Shown: positions 1 through 12,685 of the stretch, piece by piece
Numbering within the stretch: the first letter of the stretch is position 1
Layout of the letters: each line of letters opens with the position of its first letter
NCBI RefSeq assembly: GCF_001039355.2
Contig: NW_019776035.1
Span: 459,805-523,804 of the forward strand
Reading direction: 5' to 3'
Length of the DNA: 64,000 nt
Origin: Lingula anatina
Lineage: Eukaryota; Brachiopoda; Lingulata; Lingulida; Lingulidae
Notes under the pieces: generated by a model
The model's database searches: none
The model's input: only the letters and a program-made list of their open reading frames with translations
Told to the model about the DNA's origin: nothing
Program-made: the position numbers and the translations under genes

Positions 1-364
1 CTAGTAAGTTAACGTACTAGCTTCTTCCCAAAGGACCAGTCTTAATCGGACCGCAAACGCCAATATGACGTCCGTTATCCGTGATGTCTGCCTCGCGTGA
101 TGTGCACATATGGTGTAGCGCTCCTCCTATAGATCGGTTTCTCACATTATGTTAGTTTCAAAACCAATATAATTTAGCTGATATAGATGAAGAGAATCGT
201 TACAAAGCTGGTGAGTAAAGAGGAGGAAGGGAATTTTTTCTGAAACGTGTCGTTTGTTACATATCAACACAATTATAATCGTTTTTTATTTTTCTTTTGT
301 AAATGATACTTTTGTTTATTTATCATTATTATTATTATCATTTTTTGGTTTTTATTTAAATAAA

Positions 365-387
365 CTCTCTCTCTCTCTCTCTCTCTT
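365..387. repeat. (CT)n microsatellite
   Basis: Uninterrupted CT dinucleotide run followed by a T tract. Confidence 0.9.
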
Positions 388-1395
388 TTTTCATACAATG
401 GTAAAAGTACAGATTTTTATCCTCACTAGTAAATCAACACATACACTGTATATATATTTTTGGGGCGAGGCGGTATTACTCCCCTGACTAATCAACGAGA
501 TAGGCCCGTTGTTGCGTGTTTGACAATAACGTGGACTAATCCATTAATGAATTCTGTTATGGTACATTTATTATTTTATAAACAAACTAATGGAACTGCA
601 TTTCACCATTTCTACATGTAGCAATGCCACATCTTACATTTCTGATAGTCTTGTTACCTACTAAAACCGCATCAAGGACATCTTCATGATCAGTTCCTTC
701 CGAAGGGAAAAGACGATTAATTGCAATCAAAGCCCTGCTTAAAGCCCTTTGGAAACTCAAGTAGATCTAACAAGCGTTTGACAGGAGAACATTAGCATGA
801 AGTTGCAATAGAGCGACTACGCGTGGATGGCTCATCCAGATATCACCAAACACCTTCAAGAAATATAAAAAATGTATGCCTCTAGGAAAGGATAGCACAT
901 TTTTCAACAAGCTTAGTACACATTTCAGTGTGTCCCAAAGTTGAATTTTCTGTGTTTACCTGGCAACTTGAACCTTCCTTGACAGCCATCCTAAAACAAA
1001 GTGTTCCCCAAGACTTAATAAGGAATTTCTTGGAGGAAAGAATAAATAAATAAAATAGTGCGCTTTTTGGTATACATGACGATGTACAAGAAACTTTATC
1101 TTCAGTTTCAATATCAATGTCAGTTCAGTCGATATCTGTGTATAAGGTATAAAAGAAGAAGGACAACCAAGCTGGGGGATAATTTGAAGAAGGAACGACA
1201 TGCTTTTTGTTTTACTTTTAATTGCAGTATGTTAGGGGATATGACTCAGGCTATTCAAAGAATCGGAGAAAGCTTTGCACTACACTGCCCATGAGTAGAG
1301 AAAGTACCCGCAGTACCAAGATGGCTGGATCGAAGGTAATGAATTGAAGAAACAATTTGTAGTGTAAAAGGGCAAAGTGACGTTTTTCTCACTCA

Positions 1396-1640
1396 GGCCC
1401 CATTCCCATAAACACCATCGGTCTACCCAGATCGATCCAACTCTGCGGGAATCTGAAGTGAGTGATGAGCCTCTTCCTCCTGCGTTTCGAAGACTACAGA
1501 AAAGCTTTTGATCATACAAGTAAGTAGGAAACAAGAAGAGGCATGTCATTCAGTTAAGCTGATTGCACTCAGCGAGAGTCCCCACAGAGCTGGAGCGATC
1601 TACGTAGACCGATAGCGTCTATAGAAATGTGGTCTACAAC
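1396..1640. mobile_element. MITE family A, copy 1 (inverted-repeat element)
   Basis: The left arm runs from GGCCCCATTCCCATAAACAC through GATCGATCCAACTCTGCGGG. The right arm, read on the other strand, gives CATTTCTATAGACGCTATCGG then GTAGATCGCTCCAGCTCTGTG, so the two ends are diverged inverted repeats around a unique centre. No coding capacity. Related arms occur at 11,161, 12,686, 15,691 and 47,386, which supports a dispersed non-autonomous DNA transposon family. The superfamily is not determined. Confidence 0.6.
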
Positions 1641-2854
1641 CCCAGATATATTTATCTGGCACTCAACTCACATTAATCGGTTATATTTTTTTTTCTCGAG
1701 AACTCATCGAGGCGAAAATTGTCAATTTCCTAAATGACACCATTGATACATCTTCTCCGATGCCATGCTTAGGATGAGTTTGTGCCAGTTTAAAACCAAA
1801 ACCGATCTGAAATTAAAACACGTCACTATACATCACTTTTATTTGTCTGAAACCGATAAATGTCATCAATTAATATGCAGTTGTAATGAGATGAGCGGTC
1901 AGCAAAAATCAGTTTAAATTCGGTGACCTCTAGTACGTATAACAAATGTCCCATTTACTGGGCATTTTTGTTGTTTTGAAACGTAAGAAATCTTTCTTAA
2001 GAAAGTGCTCTTGATAGACGTCGAAATAAACAAGAATCTCATTATTTGCTGTTGGTTGAAGAAAACTCATCATGTTATTCCATGGATACATATGAAAAAC
2101 ACAGCCGATGAAATTCTTTTCTGACTCTTACGTATGCCATAGGGCTGTTTGACAGATATGCGGTAAATTGCAAAAGGATTCGGTTAGTTTCAAGTTAAAT
2201 GCAGTTTGAATGAAAAAGGAACCATAAACACACATGTGTAGATAGGCGTGTGCGAGTGTCGTGGTTTCGGACCGTCGTACGAAAATAGGACCTTTTACTG
2301 AATGTCACCATTCCTATTTGAACTGGATGGAGGGCCCTTCCCAAATAACTCAAATAGTATTGTGACGTGAACAGTTATCGATCAACAAGGTAAATTCTAC
2401 TTGATCATGTAGTGATCACTTAGAATTCCACATGCCATTTGCTTTTAATATGCTAGACTCGTTACGCCATTTTAGGCTAGGAAAAAAGCCTCGCCTTGTC
2501 TTTTTTATTGTGTATTTTATGCGGCCTTGAATATTGTGATACATTTTCGTGTTGAACACTCTATGGGTCTTTTAAAAGTTCACTATCCGAGTTTGAAAAT
2601 GTCCGTTTTTTTTTTTGTTTGTTTTTTTTTATACCCTGCAAAACTACTTATCTTTTCCATTCAGACCTTTAAAACAACAAAACCCCTGAAATAAAAGTCC
2701 CTGATGTTGACACCTCCTTCAAAATAGCACGGGAGGCACCACAGATGTAAGTGGTCAGCCAGTCATTTAGAACTAAAGTAAAAAATTGTATTTTTATATT
2801 TTATAGTTACAAAGAATCGCATGCGCGGGTCGAGCAATGAATCAAGAGTAGGAG

Positions 2855-2856
2855 AT

Positions 2857-2887
<31 letters not shown>

Positions 2888-2936
2888 TTATTATTATTTA
2901 TTTATTTTTTTTAATTATTATTATTTTTTTTTTTTT
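2855..2936. repeat. (ATTT)n/(ATT)n low-complexity tract
   Basis: About 80 bp of ATTT and ATT repeats grading into poly-T. A 65-codon open frame over it is only repeat translation. Confidence 0.9.
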
Positions 2937-3431
2937 GAAAAAACAATTATGCGGGAAAATCCAGAATAGAACACCTACAAATTACATATCTTCTTTTATT
3001 TTCATTTACTTACATTGATATTTCATTCTCACACATAAACATATCCAAGATAGAGCGGGCTAAGTTTGTTAGAAAAAATTCCTGTAAACCAGATTTTGAT
3101 CGTACTCAGTGAATTTCTATTTCAGACAGGCATCATCTAGACATGCGCGGTTTGAAGATTAATTTTTGTCACATTTTACAATAAAGATTCACCGCCTGCA
3201 GTTTAGTTTATTAAAAATTCTTTTCGTGTTTGGGTCTCTTTAAGGGTTTGGAATAGAAAAAGGCCAATTTTTTTTCTAACTGGATAGTGCCAAGGGCGAG
3301 TGTGCGTGTTGAAACACATCCAAAAACTCATATGCAATCGCTATCTTCTTCAATCAAATACGAACTACTGAATGGGCCTATTTCATTTATGTAATAGTTC
3401 CTGAAACGTAAGTGTTGTGCAATAAACAACC

Positions 3432-3489
<58 letters not shown>
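3432..3489. repeat. (ATT)n microsatellite
   Basis: Roughly 19 perfect trinucleotide copies. Confidence 0.95.
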
Positions 3490-3490
<1 letters not shown>

Positions 3491-3790
3491 CACAGCCGTT
3501 CTCAGCCTAAGAGAGACTAAATTTCCTCAAAATCACCTGCAAACACGTGTGATTAAACCGTTGTATCCTGGCGAAGCAAAAGATAAAAGCTCCTTCCCTG
3601 TCTTAAACAAGTGTGTAAAAATAACAGTCAAGGTATATGGCAGCGTCTTCCTTTTCTAAACGTTCCCCTAGCGTGCCATATCGGCTGTCGCATAAGCGCT
3701 GCGTGTGACATAATACACTGTCACAGATGTGTGAGATACATACCGAGAAAAGGTACTTGCACCTCACCGAATAAAAAACGAGTAGAAAAG

Positions 3791-3910
3791 GTACCCTCCA
3801 CCAGGGTGGCAGATTATACAGGGAAAAATGGAAAAAAGAGAGGCAAATGACTGGCTATTTATCTAGAGACATATCTGTGGAAAATCAATCTGTCGCCCTG
3901 GTTGAGGGTA
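3791..3910. repeat. Short inverted repeat, MITE-like (family C)
   Basis: ACCCTCCACCAGGGTGGCAG at the left is matched in inverted orientation by CTGTCGCCCTGGTTGAGGGT at the right. The right arm with its flank CTAGAGACATATCTGTG recurs at about 34,116-34,175 inside the last TRPC intron, so this is a dispersed repeat. Confidence 0.5.
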
Positions 3911-4088
3911 TATAAAAAGCGTATATGACATAACATCTCTCGATATGCATATTCACAGATTTGCTGATCTTGGTTATGCGGGAAATATTCAGAAACAGAA
4001 CTTGTGCCTCATAATAAGTGTGGTATCCCATTTGCACCTCATTATAGCATATGCACACGCCCAGACATGTTGCATGTCTGAGACAATG

Positions 4089-4245
4089 GCGATTTGCACT
4101 TTTTATTCTGCTTAAGGGATGTTTTTTTCGGTAAAATGCAAGTACTGTCTCTTGGTATGTATAGCAACTGATACACTGCCACCGTCTCGTGATATATGCC
4201 TTAAAGACCGCGGGATATTCTGGCATATATCGCTCAGGTGCTCAG
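4089..4245. repeat. Dispersed repeat D, copy 1
   Basis: About 160 bp that aligns with 11,379-11,538 in the same orientation. Shared blocks include CGGTAAAAT, CAGTACT or AAGTACT, ACACTGCC, GATATATGCCTT and ATTCTGGCATAT. No protein coding potential is evident. An ATATGCC / GGCATAT inverted pair inside suggests a non-autonomous transposon. Confidence 0.5.
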
Positions 4246-5097
4246 ATGGCAATGAATTATTTCACGCGTATCTTACCAAATTAGCCTTATTTTTTTATAG
4301 GTAAAAGTAATGTCGTGGGAGGCTATCTTAACGAGGCACTCCTCAACGCGTGACTGTAGTCGACTAATTTGGAAGAATGCACTCTTATACTCTGTGTAAA
4401 AACATTACCGGGTCTTTTGAGACGTCCATTATGGAGAGTCCGCCACCGAGTCGAGTTGTTTTCGAAGGAGCTCCCGGCAGCGACTTGCCGATGACGAGGT
4501 AGTTGCGTGTGTCTGAGCATACCTAGACTTACTTTCGTGAGACGCGGAAATCACAGAGCGAGGAATCGAAATGTGGAAATGCGTTGTTATGACAAAACTT
4601 AATGAGGATAATAGCTCTTTGCAAGCCATATTGCTGCATCAGATTACAAGATTCGCGTACTTCAGTTGATAAGGTGGGAACATGCTTTATACATTATACA
4701 ACAAAGCATTTAAAGTTAAGTAAGATTTGATTGGTCCTGTTGCTGTGCGGTGGGCGTGGCTACAGGGACTTACAATGGAACGTCGTTTTGACAGTAGACT
4801 GATGACAGGGTTTCGTCCCATTTTGTAGGCGTAACATACGTGTTTACATCATGTAATATATCTCAACAGCAGTCAAGAAGCGAAAATGTGATGCAGAATT
4901 GAGAAAGGTATTTCGATTCTCTCTCCGCCTCCCACTCGATTCTGCTCATCCAGAAAAAAAATGGCAATCAATAAATTTAATCATCGATAATTTATAGTTA
5001 TCACGCCGATAATTTTCTCCTGGGCTTGCCCAGGTTGCCATATAAGAAGAACAATTGGAGAGCGCCAATTAGAGTAACGATCAAAGTCGCGGGCACA

Positions 5098-5838
5098 ATG
5101 ATGATGACAGGGCTTGGTGGACGGGGAATCTCTGTAAGGCCCGTTTGCAGATTGGAGTCACTCTGCTTTGTAATTTGCCTTCTTTCGGCACTCTCTCTTT
5201 TGGCCCAAGCGAGCTTTCATAAAACACTCTTGTGCCATGGTTGCTTCAATGGCGGCAAGATGTATCTGCCCAAGGACCCATTCAGCAACTGTCGGTGTCG
5301 GTGTCAACTGGGGTACGCTGGATCGCGCTGCCAGTACCAGACCAGACGTAGCATTCGGTTTCTGGCTAACAGGCTCCACCGGAGCCATTGGAAGGAGCCT
5401 CCAGCCCCAGTGCATAACGAAACCGCACTCGAACACAGCCGCAGCGAAAAACCCGCCTCCGCTTCGCTCTGGAAAGTAGCATTCGCAGACAAAAAGCACA
5501 CACTGATTAAGACCCTTTACGACTCCATATCTGAAAAAATTGAAGAAATATCAGAAAGAGTTGAAGAAGAGGGACAGGGATTTAATCGACCAACCGAGCC
5601 CCAAACTCCGACAAATGTCCCAGAGAAGCATTATTGGGCAAGCCCATGGGAGACGACAGAAGAATTCATGTTGAAATTTCCTAAAGTGGGAAATAATAAA
5701 GATAACCAGAGGATTTTCAACGACGAACCTATTAGAAGACGACCGACCAATGGCCATTTTCTGTCTGGAAAAATACAAAGCAACACGAAAGACCAGCAAC
5801 ATATCAAGGCATACCAGGCACCAGAAGTCGTCTTTTGA
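5098..5838 (+). CDS. Secreted protein with one EGF-like domain
   Basis: A 246-residue open frame starting at the first ATG (three ATGs in a row) after an in-frame stop at 4,978. Residues 21-37 (SLCFVICLLSALSLLAQ) form a signal-peptide core, so export is inferred. Residues 46-78 form an EGF-like module with six cysteines (46, 49, 65, 67, 69, 78). The C5-x8-C6 end carries the usual G-Y-x-G, but C1-C2 is very short. The rest is charged and hydrophilic, with one N-x-T site and a glutamate-rich helix near residues 140-155; no second membrane span is visible. A pyrimidine-rich tract ending in CAG at 5,033 and a strong donor (G|GTAAGT) at 5,847 suggest this may be an internal exon, so extra 5' or 3' exons may exist. 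I do not recognise the specific family. Confidence 0.65.
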   Translation: MMMTGLGGRGISVRPVCRLESLCFVICLLSALSLLAQASFHKTLLCHGCFNGGKMYLPKDPFSNCRCRCQLGYAGSRCQYQTRRSIRFLANRLHRSHWKEPPAPVHNETALEHSRSEKPASASLWKVAFADKKHTLIKTLYDSISEKIEEISERVEEEGQGFNRPTEPQTPTNVPEKHYWASPWETTEEFMLKFPKVGNNKDNQRIFNDEPIRRRPTNGHFLSGKIQSNTKDQQHIKAYQAPEVVF

Positions 5839-5915
5839 AACACGTTGGTAAGTTTTGCTTACAATTTCAAATTCTTCTGCTTTTTAGCTACATTTTGCGT
5901 CAAGCATAAATGCAA

Positions 5916-5921
5916 AATAAA
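5916..5921 (+). promoter_or_regulatory. Candidate polyadenylation signal
   Basis: Canonical AATAAA 78 nt after the stop codon of the EGF-domain gene. It would end an unspliced transcript and competes with the donor at 5,847. Confidence 0.45.
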
Positions 5922-8900
5922 TATGGAACAAGATCAAAACGTCCGTCTCCTTTCAAACAGTTCTTTAAGCTTCTTGCTTTATGGTTTCTGTAAACTGTAA
6001 AGCAATAACTCTTATCAACAATGAATTGCTATCAAAATGTTCATATACGGAGATGGATAATTTGCTCTTTATTTTAAGTCCTATTTGGACTGAATTTGTG
6101 TTCGGTTTGAGTCGATCCATATTGAGTTTAACAAAATGGCGCTGAACTCATGTTTCAAAAATAAGTATAGGATTAGGAAAAGTGTCCCATTGAGTGGAAA
6201 CAAAACTTCGACAATTTTGTGCTGTGTATATTACAAACTATATAACAGTCAAAAATACCCGAACAAAGTCTGTTCACCCTGACAATTAGTTTGTTATTTC
6301 TTCCGTCTTATATTGTAGCTGCCCCATTTGTGTGTAAAACACGCATGTGCCCTTACATTGATCCGACTTATGTACAATGTAATTCATTTTAGATCATGTA
6401 TTAATAAATCAAACCCATACAAGAATGTTCTACCAATGGGAACTGATAAAACATAATATTTTGTGTTATGGACTTAATATATTATAACATTTACTAGTGC
6501 GTATAAAAGAAAAACCAACACCTTGACAAATCGTTCCATGCGTCGCTCTATCATTGCTTTTTATCCACTTAATCTCCTAACAAATCTTTGGCTCGATCGC
6601 TTATTAAATACATTAAGATAGACAGAGCGATCCATAAATCGCTTCCTTATTGCCCAAAAAAGTTATCTATCTGCATAAATGTCACCGTTAGGTGCTATCT
6701 AGATTGTAGGCGGAATCGCCGCCGCGTATCTGGTAAATTTTTAGTTTTTCTCCGAAAGCCATTGCCATATCAGCTAGACGATGTGTCTGTCGCCGAGGAA
6801 CATTGCATTATCTTTATTGGATTCACAGACTTTTGTATCAATCATTTGTTTCCCCTTTTGTTATACCCGGATGGTCAATGCGTTATCACAATTAAATGAA
6901 CAGCGCTTAACACTAATCATCACACTTAACAAAAAAAAACTGTTCTTAATCCAAGTTTGGAGGAAGTACACTTAAACTTGTGTCACAGTTTCATGTAATG
7001 CCTGTACCAGAATTGTTAGAAATGCTTGAAGAAGCATTACTTAAAGAATTTCTCAAAATGGGAGTTTTCGGAAAGCTTAAGTGCTTGTGCCATGTATTTT
7101 ACCAGATCAAAATTGGTGGTTAAGAGCAAGTCCTGCCAAATACACACAAATGTCTTCCTTATATATGCAAATTGATAAATATTCCATTATAGGCACCACA
7201 TATAATACGTTTCAATATCCGTATATGTTTGGAAGGTCGATAACAAGAATAAATATTTGAAGCATTGGCAATTACATAATGGGTTCAAAACCCATTTGTC
7301 ATCCGATGAGTGCTGGCAATGTTGTTGCGGCTTCTAAATTTAATTGCTCGTTTGAAACTACTATCAGTGAGTAACCACAAGGTGTTCTGTTTACGTAATG
7401 ATTCCACTGGGTTTCTTTGATTTCAGCTTCTATGTCAGACGCACAGCACGGGAGGAGATCGTACGCACAGAGCAGTACATTGTATCAACCAGCAGTCTCA
7501 ACTGAAACGCAAGAACCGACATTGCATATGGACCGGATCAAACAGCGAACCCAAACTATCAGGTAAAACAATCGGCGGGCAATCTGAAAGAGCTATGAAG
7601 CCAGTGACTTAACAGAGGAACAAACGCGCAAAGAAGATAACAGCCCCACGCACAAAACTAGAGTCCCCCGAGTATTAGGCATCTTCATCTCCTCTCACCA
7701 ACATGCCAGGTTTTGCAGAACTCTGAACAATATTCCGCCATGCCTCGAACAACTTCCTAGAAAATGCAAGCGTAGGAAACATTTCATGTGATTGATTTCT
7801 GTGAAACTGACTAGAAAGATTGAATTACTCCGCAAAGATACAGTAAATACTTTTGGTTTAATCATTCGTAGGGCAGTTGCTCAGCTTCATATTGAAGCTA
7901 AGATCACTTATTGCAGATGGTTTTTTGTGACTTGTAATGACAAAACTAAAATTAGGTATTTGCAGGCTTACTGCTCTGTGTGTATGACAAGCAAATAATG
8001 CACATATATTGTACCCACAAATGTGCGGTCATAGCAGTATTACAGTTCTCAATAGCATAAATACTTCAGACCTGTTGCTCATTATTCCATCGCCTTCTAC
8101 AGGTGTTCTTTCCGTCCATTGTGTGTGTGTCATCTTATCTGTTCATTACATTAGTAAAATGTGTACTCCATACATTTCGAATGATCGACTCCGATGAAAT
8201 ATAGGCATAACCTCTTTCACAGACTAAAAGCAGTATGGTTAACCTCGATGATCAGTCGAATGCTTGTATTACTCGTACATTAACATTTGTTTCGATTTTG
8301 TACACTAAACAAATTGACAGAAGATACAGAGAATTTCTATTAGAACAGGCCTCGTAGAGTGTATATAGTCAGAACAAATTAAATTGTTCGACTGTCAGAC
8401 ACTAAATTTGCGGAATAGATGGTTTGTTTGGCTTCACAAATTGCAATTATAACATTAGCCGTTATCTATAGTAGCAATATTGTTTATGTTTAATATATAG
8501 CTTTACTTTAAGGATGTAAATAACTTCCTTGTTGATCAATCCAGTGCACGCGGTGGTGGCGTTTTTAAAAGCATGATTTAACCAGTCGTAATGTCACTTG
8601 TATGTTCCATACCCTCTGCCCCTTCGGTCTGTTTACGAAATCATAGGTAAATATTAAAAAAAGTGTTATATATAACTGTGTTGCACTGTTAAACCTAATC
8701 TCACAACCTAATCTTGTCACAAAGGCGAAAGGTGGAGATCGAAAAGAAGCTTCATAAAATAACATCCTGATACTGTAACTATGATTGATGCTGCATGGCG
8801 GATGCAGGCTATCAGAAAGGGAGGGGGCAGAAAAAATAGCCTATCCGTCGTTTTTTTCTTATAGAGCTAATTCCCCAGTGATGATTAACCTATATAAAAC

Positions 8901-9095
8901 ACTGTTATGTATCTTGTCTCCATCTTTTGCCAAGGACAAACAAGGGAGAAACGGTTGCCCATCATTCCATACCTTGGACCCGTTAAAATTCAAAAAGCAT
9001 CTGGTACCTGTTTTGGGGGACTAAATATGCGTACATCTTTTCGTTAAGGCAATCGGCTCCCAAATTTGGCGAATGGCATTTAAATGATAATCATT
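5922..9095. other. Gene-free stretch apart from one exon candidate
   Basis: AT-rich sequence with short random open frames. The only exon-like segment is 7,427-7,562. I see nothing else in it. Confidence 0.5.
7427..7562 (+). other. Possible spliced exon downstream of the EGF gene
   Basis: A good acceptor (pyrimidine tract then GATTTCAG) precedes 136 bp open in two frames, ending at ATCAG|GTAAAA. It could be joined to the donor at 5,847, in which case it lies after the stop codon and is untranslated. No domain is recognisable in either open frame. Confidence 0.25.
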
Positions 9096-9546
9096 CGCTA
9101 ACCATGATATTTTAAAACCGCTGCCTAGACCTCACTGTTAGAATCTGCTAACCACGATATTTTACAACCGCTGCCTAGACCTCACTGTTAGAATCCGCTA
9201 ACCATGATATTTTAAAACCGCTGCCTAGACCCTACTGTTAGAATCTGCTAACCATGATATTCTAAAAACACTGCCTAGACTTCACTGTTAGAATCCGCTA
9301 ACCATGATATTTTAAAACCGCTGCCTAGACCTCACTGTTAGAATCTGCTAACCATGATATTTTACAACCGCTGCCTAGACCTCACTGTTAGAATCCGCTA
9401 ACCATGATATTTTAAAACCGCTGCCTGGACCCTACTGTTAGAATCTGCTAGCCATGATATTCTAAAAACACTGCCTAGACGTCACTGTAAGAATCCGCTA
9501 ACCGTGGTATTTTAAAACCGCTGCCTTGGCTTCACTGTTAGAATCC
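9096..9546. repeat. 50-bp minisatellite with 200-bp higher-order period
   Basis: Nine copies of a 50-bp unit (core GCTAACCATGATATTTTAAA). The unit beginning CTGCCTAGAC recurs at 9,121, 9,171, 9,221 and so on, without indels. Variant positions repeat every four units: units 1 and 5 share TTTACAACCG, units 3 and 7 share CCTACTG and TTCTAAAAACA, and units 2, 4, 6 and 8 carry GAATCCGC. The array therefore grew by duplication of a 200-bp block. Confidence 0.95.
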
Positions 9547-11160
9547 ATGGTACCCAACCAAACATTTCTCGGAATGATTCAGCCATGTCTACAACATAAA
9601 CTAAGACTATTATTTTATATATCCAACATTGCAGAAAATAATCATAAAATAAAGGTAGAGAGTGAGAGAGAGAGAGAAAAAATAAATCTAGATTTCGACG
9701 CAAAATACTTTCCCTGGCTTGTCTCAACAGTTTTGTAGTACCAATGAACCATCCAGTTCTCAAGAGAAATGCTAAGCATAATGTTGTTCAAGAAGGTTAG
9801 TACGCCTTTCGGTATTGGGAATTTTGCGTATGATTAATGTAATTACCTCTTTATAATCAAAACAAATATGGGCAGTTCTACCAAAAAAGATGCAAGAAAA
9901 AAGTTCAGCAAAATGCACATGTATGTTTACGGCGAAGAATTCCATCCCAGCTGTACATGTATTAGGCAGTCAACGTTTCAGAAGTAGATTCTACTTCTTC
10001 AGCATTCATTTCGTATATACACAGATGCAGTCTAGTCTAAACTAAGCAACTAAGCAGAGTCAAGATTGCACAAATCCCATTTGCGGTAAATGAACAGCAC
10101 AAAAAGCAAATCATTGGGTTCAAATAAAAGTAATAATTTGTGATAAGTTCATGTTGTATGTTTCATATATAGTAGTATATGTCTGATTATGATAGGCTAT
10201 GGAAAAACGAGGGATTAATATGATCCGACGACGAAGATTTGCGTGAGAAAATAAATACAAACATCAAATTGTGTGTGTAATTTTTTTTAATGCAGTAATA
10301 AACAGGTCTTTGAGTGGATAACAAATTCCCGGTTGTGTCGTAAGGCCGCCAGTAGAGTGGTAACATAAACATTCGGAAAACGTTTGAAAATAAGCAACAA
10401 ATTGCCTGAAGCCTCTCTGAAGAAATATAGGCAAAATTATGTTTTCTTTCTTTTTTTCCCTTTCTTGTAGGGGTGTTGTAGACCATAGTTTACGTCATAA
10501 TAGTAGGCGAAGAGACGCACTGAAATAAAAATTTTGCACTCATATTCACTAGGGACCGCAGCTGTTTCTTAAACAAGAAACAATAAAGCATACTTGTGCC
10601 TCTTGGCAATCTTTTAAATATGGATATTTAGTCTAGAGGAAGTCCCAACTGCATCTTGTATTTACATGTATAAACAAGGTTTAGGTTTAAGCAATAATCA
10701 TCAACATCGGAAATTTTCTAATAATTTATTTTCAGATTGTTGGAAAAGTCTAAAACGTTAAAGTCCTGTCAGGCCAAAGTCCTGTCCTAGGAGTTACTTG
10801 CGACTTTTTCACACACGTGAGGATAATTTGCGATAACCCCAGCCGAAGGCTGGTTAAAATTTACAATAAAAGTAAAAAAAAACTGCGGTACTCGATGGAT
10901 CATACTACTAGATTAAGGTTAAAAATCCACTTTAACACGCAAGAGAGAAAGAAATGTACCTTACAAAGAATACGTCAACATAACAGAATATCTAATTGAC
11001 TTGTTTTCCGGAGCCCACGCAATGACTGGCGTTCACGTGATCGGTGCTGTTCGCGTGAGTTGTTCAATTTTAAGAACACATAGGAAGTAATGCTGATTTT
11101 GAGCGGACATCATTGACACATTTGTCCTGGGTCCTTGTCGGCGCACAGCTTTGATATTAG

Positions 11161-11345
11161 AGCGCATTCCCAGATATTTCGATCTAACTAGATCGACCTA
11201 ACTCCGCTGGGGTTCACGCTAAATAGCTGTCAGCCGAGCGCTCACTGTAGTTAATTAACCCCTCTTTTTGTAGGCGGGACAGACATTTAAGCCGTCTAAG
11301 CTGACACGGGGATAGATCGATCTAAAATCTGTGGAAATGGGGTCT
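11161..11345. mobile_element. MITE family A, diverged copy 4
   Basis: Left end GCGCATTCCCAGATATTTCG then GATCTAACTAGATCGACC. The right end in reverse reads GACCCCATTTCCACAGATTT then TAGATCGATCTA. The arms are imperfect inverted repeats resembling the 1,396 copy. Confidence 0.4.
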
Positions 11346-11378
11346 AAGAATATACATACGTACAGATGTTATGTGACA

Positions 11379-11538
11379 ATGGCAATATGGGCTTATTCAG
11401 TTTAAGAGGTGTTTTTCCGGTAAAATACCAGTACTTTCTCTTTATGTCATATAACACACTGCCGCCCTCTGGCGATATATGCCTTGAACAGCTTTCTCTC
11501 AGGCAAGAAGTATTCTGGCATATGTCACTCCGGTGACA
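11379..11538. repeat. Dispersed repeat D, copy 2
   Basis: Aligns with 4,089-4,245 in the same orientation with many substitutions and small indels. It starts about 34 bp after the end of the MITE family A copy. Confidence 0.5.
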
Positions 11539-12685
11539 GCTTGTCATCTCACACGAGGAGATGAACTCCCTCCACTCGAACAGTCCGTTCACAACGCCCT
11601 CCTTCTCTTCAACCCGGCTGTATACTGACAGTGACACCATATTGTGGTACCTTGAAAATCCGTATATGGTATCCTTCGTATCTAAAAATTATGATTCACA
11701 CCAAAAGTATTTCATTTTCATATTTTCTATACATAATAAATGGGTTATTTGGCTCTTTGTTCCCCACCCCTTTGTAAAGATGTGTTTGAGGAATTTCCAT
11801 ACACGTTCCAAGTGTACGTTATACATCTATACACACGACCATATATATATATAAAGCCTCATCTAACACTAAAAAAACAAGTCAGTATGATAAAACATTT
11901 CGCTTCGCATCATTCGAAAAATTTGTTATATTAGTTTGAAGACAATTTAACTATGATACGTAGGACAAAATTATGGAAAATCTTTTTTGTTTTAGGGGAA
12001 ATATCTTAAGTTGGAGGTGGAGTTGGCACCTATTGTGTTATCTTCTGGGTTTTTCATTGATATTATGTGTGCAGGGCCACAGTTTTTCACCACACTGAAC
12101 ATGCGTAAAAATCCGGTACAAATATCTAATATTTTTTACTTTGTCCTTTATAGAATATATAATATATATCAAATTCGTAACAAAATTTTTCTTTCTACAA
12201 CTATATGAATGGCAGCAGTTGCAGTCTGAAAAGAATGAAATTCTTTTTAAGTATTCCGCACTGCTAAAGATAATCAAATTTTCAAGCTATTGTTCCCATT
12301 GCTAAACCCGGCCTGCGTACATTAGGGAGCAATTTACTCAAAATGATTTACTTAACTGTTCCGGTAATTGAGTTACCCAAGAAGACCCTGTGCTTCAAGC
12401 CGTGATCCAGTAATTCTGTTAAGGAAGCTCTATGAGGACTATGTGACTGTGAAGATATTACCCGCACGTCATTTGGCCCAGCTAAACAGCATCGAATTGT
12501 ATCAGATACTGAAGTATTAATAGAAAGAAAAACACACAGTGGGTCCCTCGGGTTTAAGGTGCCTGTTCCCGTGGTGCACAGAATGAAACCATAAGATATT
12601 CCTGCAATATGGTCTTTGTAGGGCTATTCGCGAAGTAGGCCTACGTTAATACCTCAAAGCTACTAAGGTATCTTTCTGCAGCTCA

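Larger units (their letters stand above)
1..5097. other. Non-coding region upstream of the EGF-domain gene
   Basis: I found no convincing exon here. Open frames are short, lack splice-compatible codon structure, or lie on repeats. The region holds a (CT)n tract, an inverted-repeat element at 1,396-1,640, T-rich and ATTT-rich tracts, an (ATT)n microsatellite and two dispersed repeats at 3.8 and 4.1 kb, each listed separately. The last few hundred bases before 5,098 presumably contain the 5' part of the EGF gene, but I could not identify a promoter. Confidence 0.6.

Noticed and set aside
3885-4226. 113-codon minus-strand frame
   Set aside because: It runs across dispersed repeats C and D, with no domain and no splice context.
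5158-5499. Antisense frame over the EGF gene
   Set aside because: Shadow of the real + strand frame. It lacks any motif, whereas the + strand shows a signal peptide and EGF cysteines.
9096-9546. CRISPR-like array
   Set aside because: Units are contiguous 50-mers with no unique spacers, so this is a minisatellite in eukaryotic DNA.
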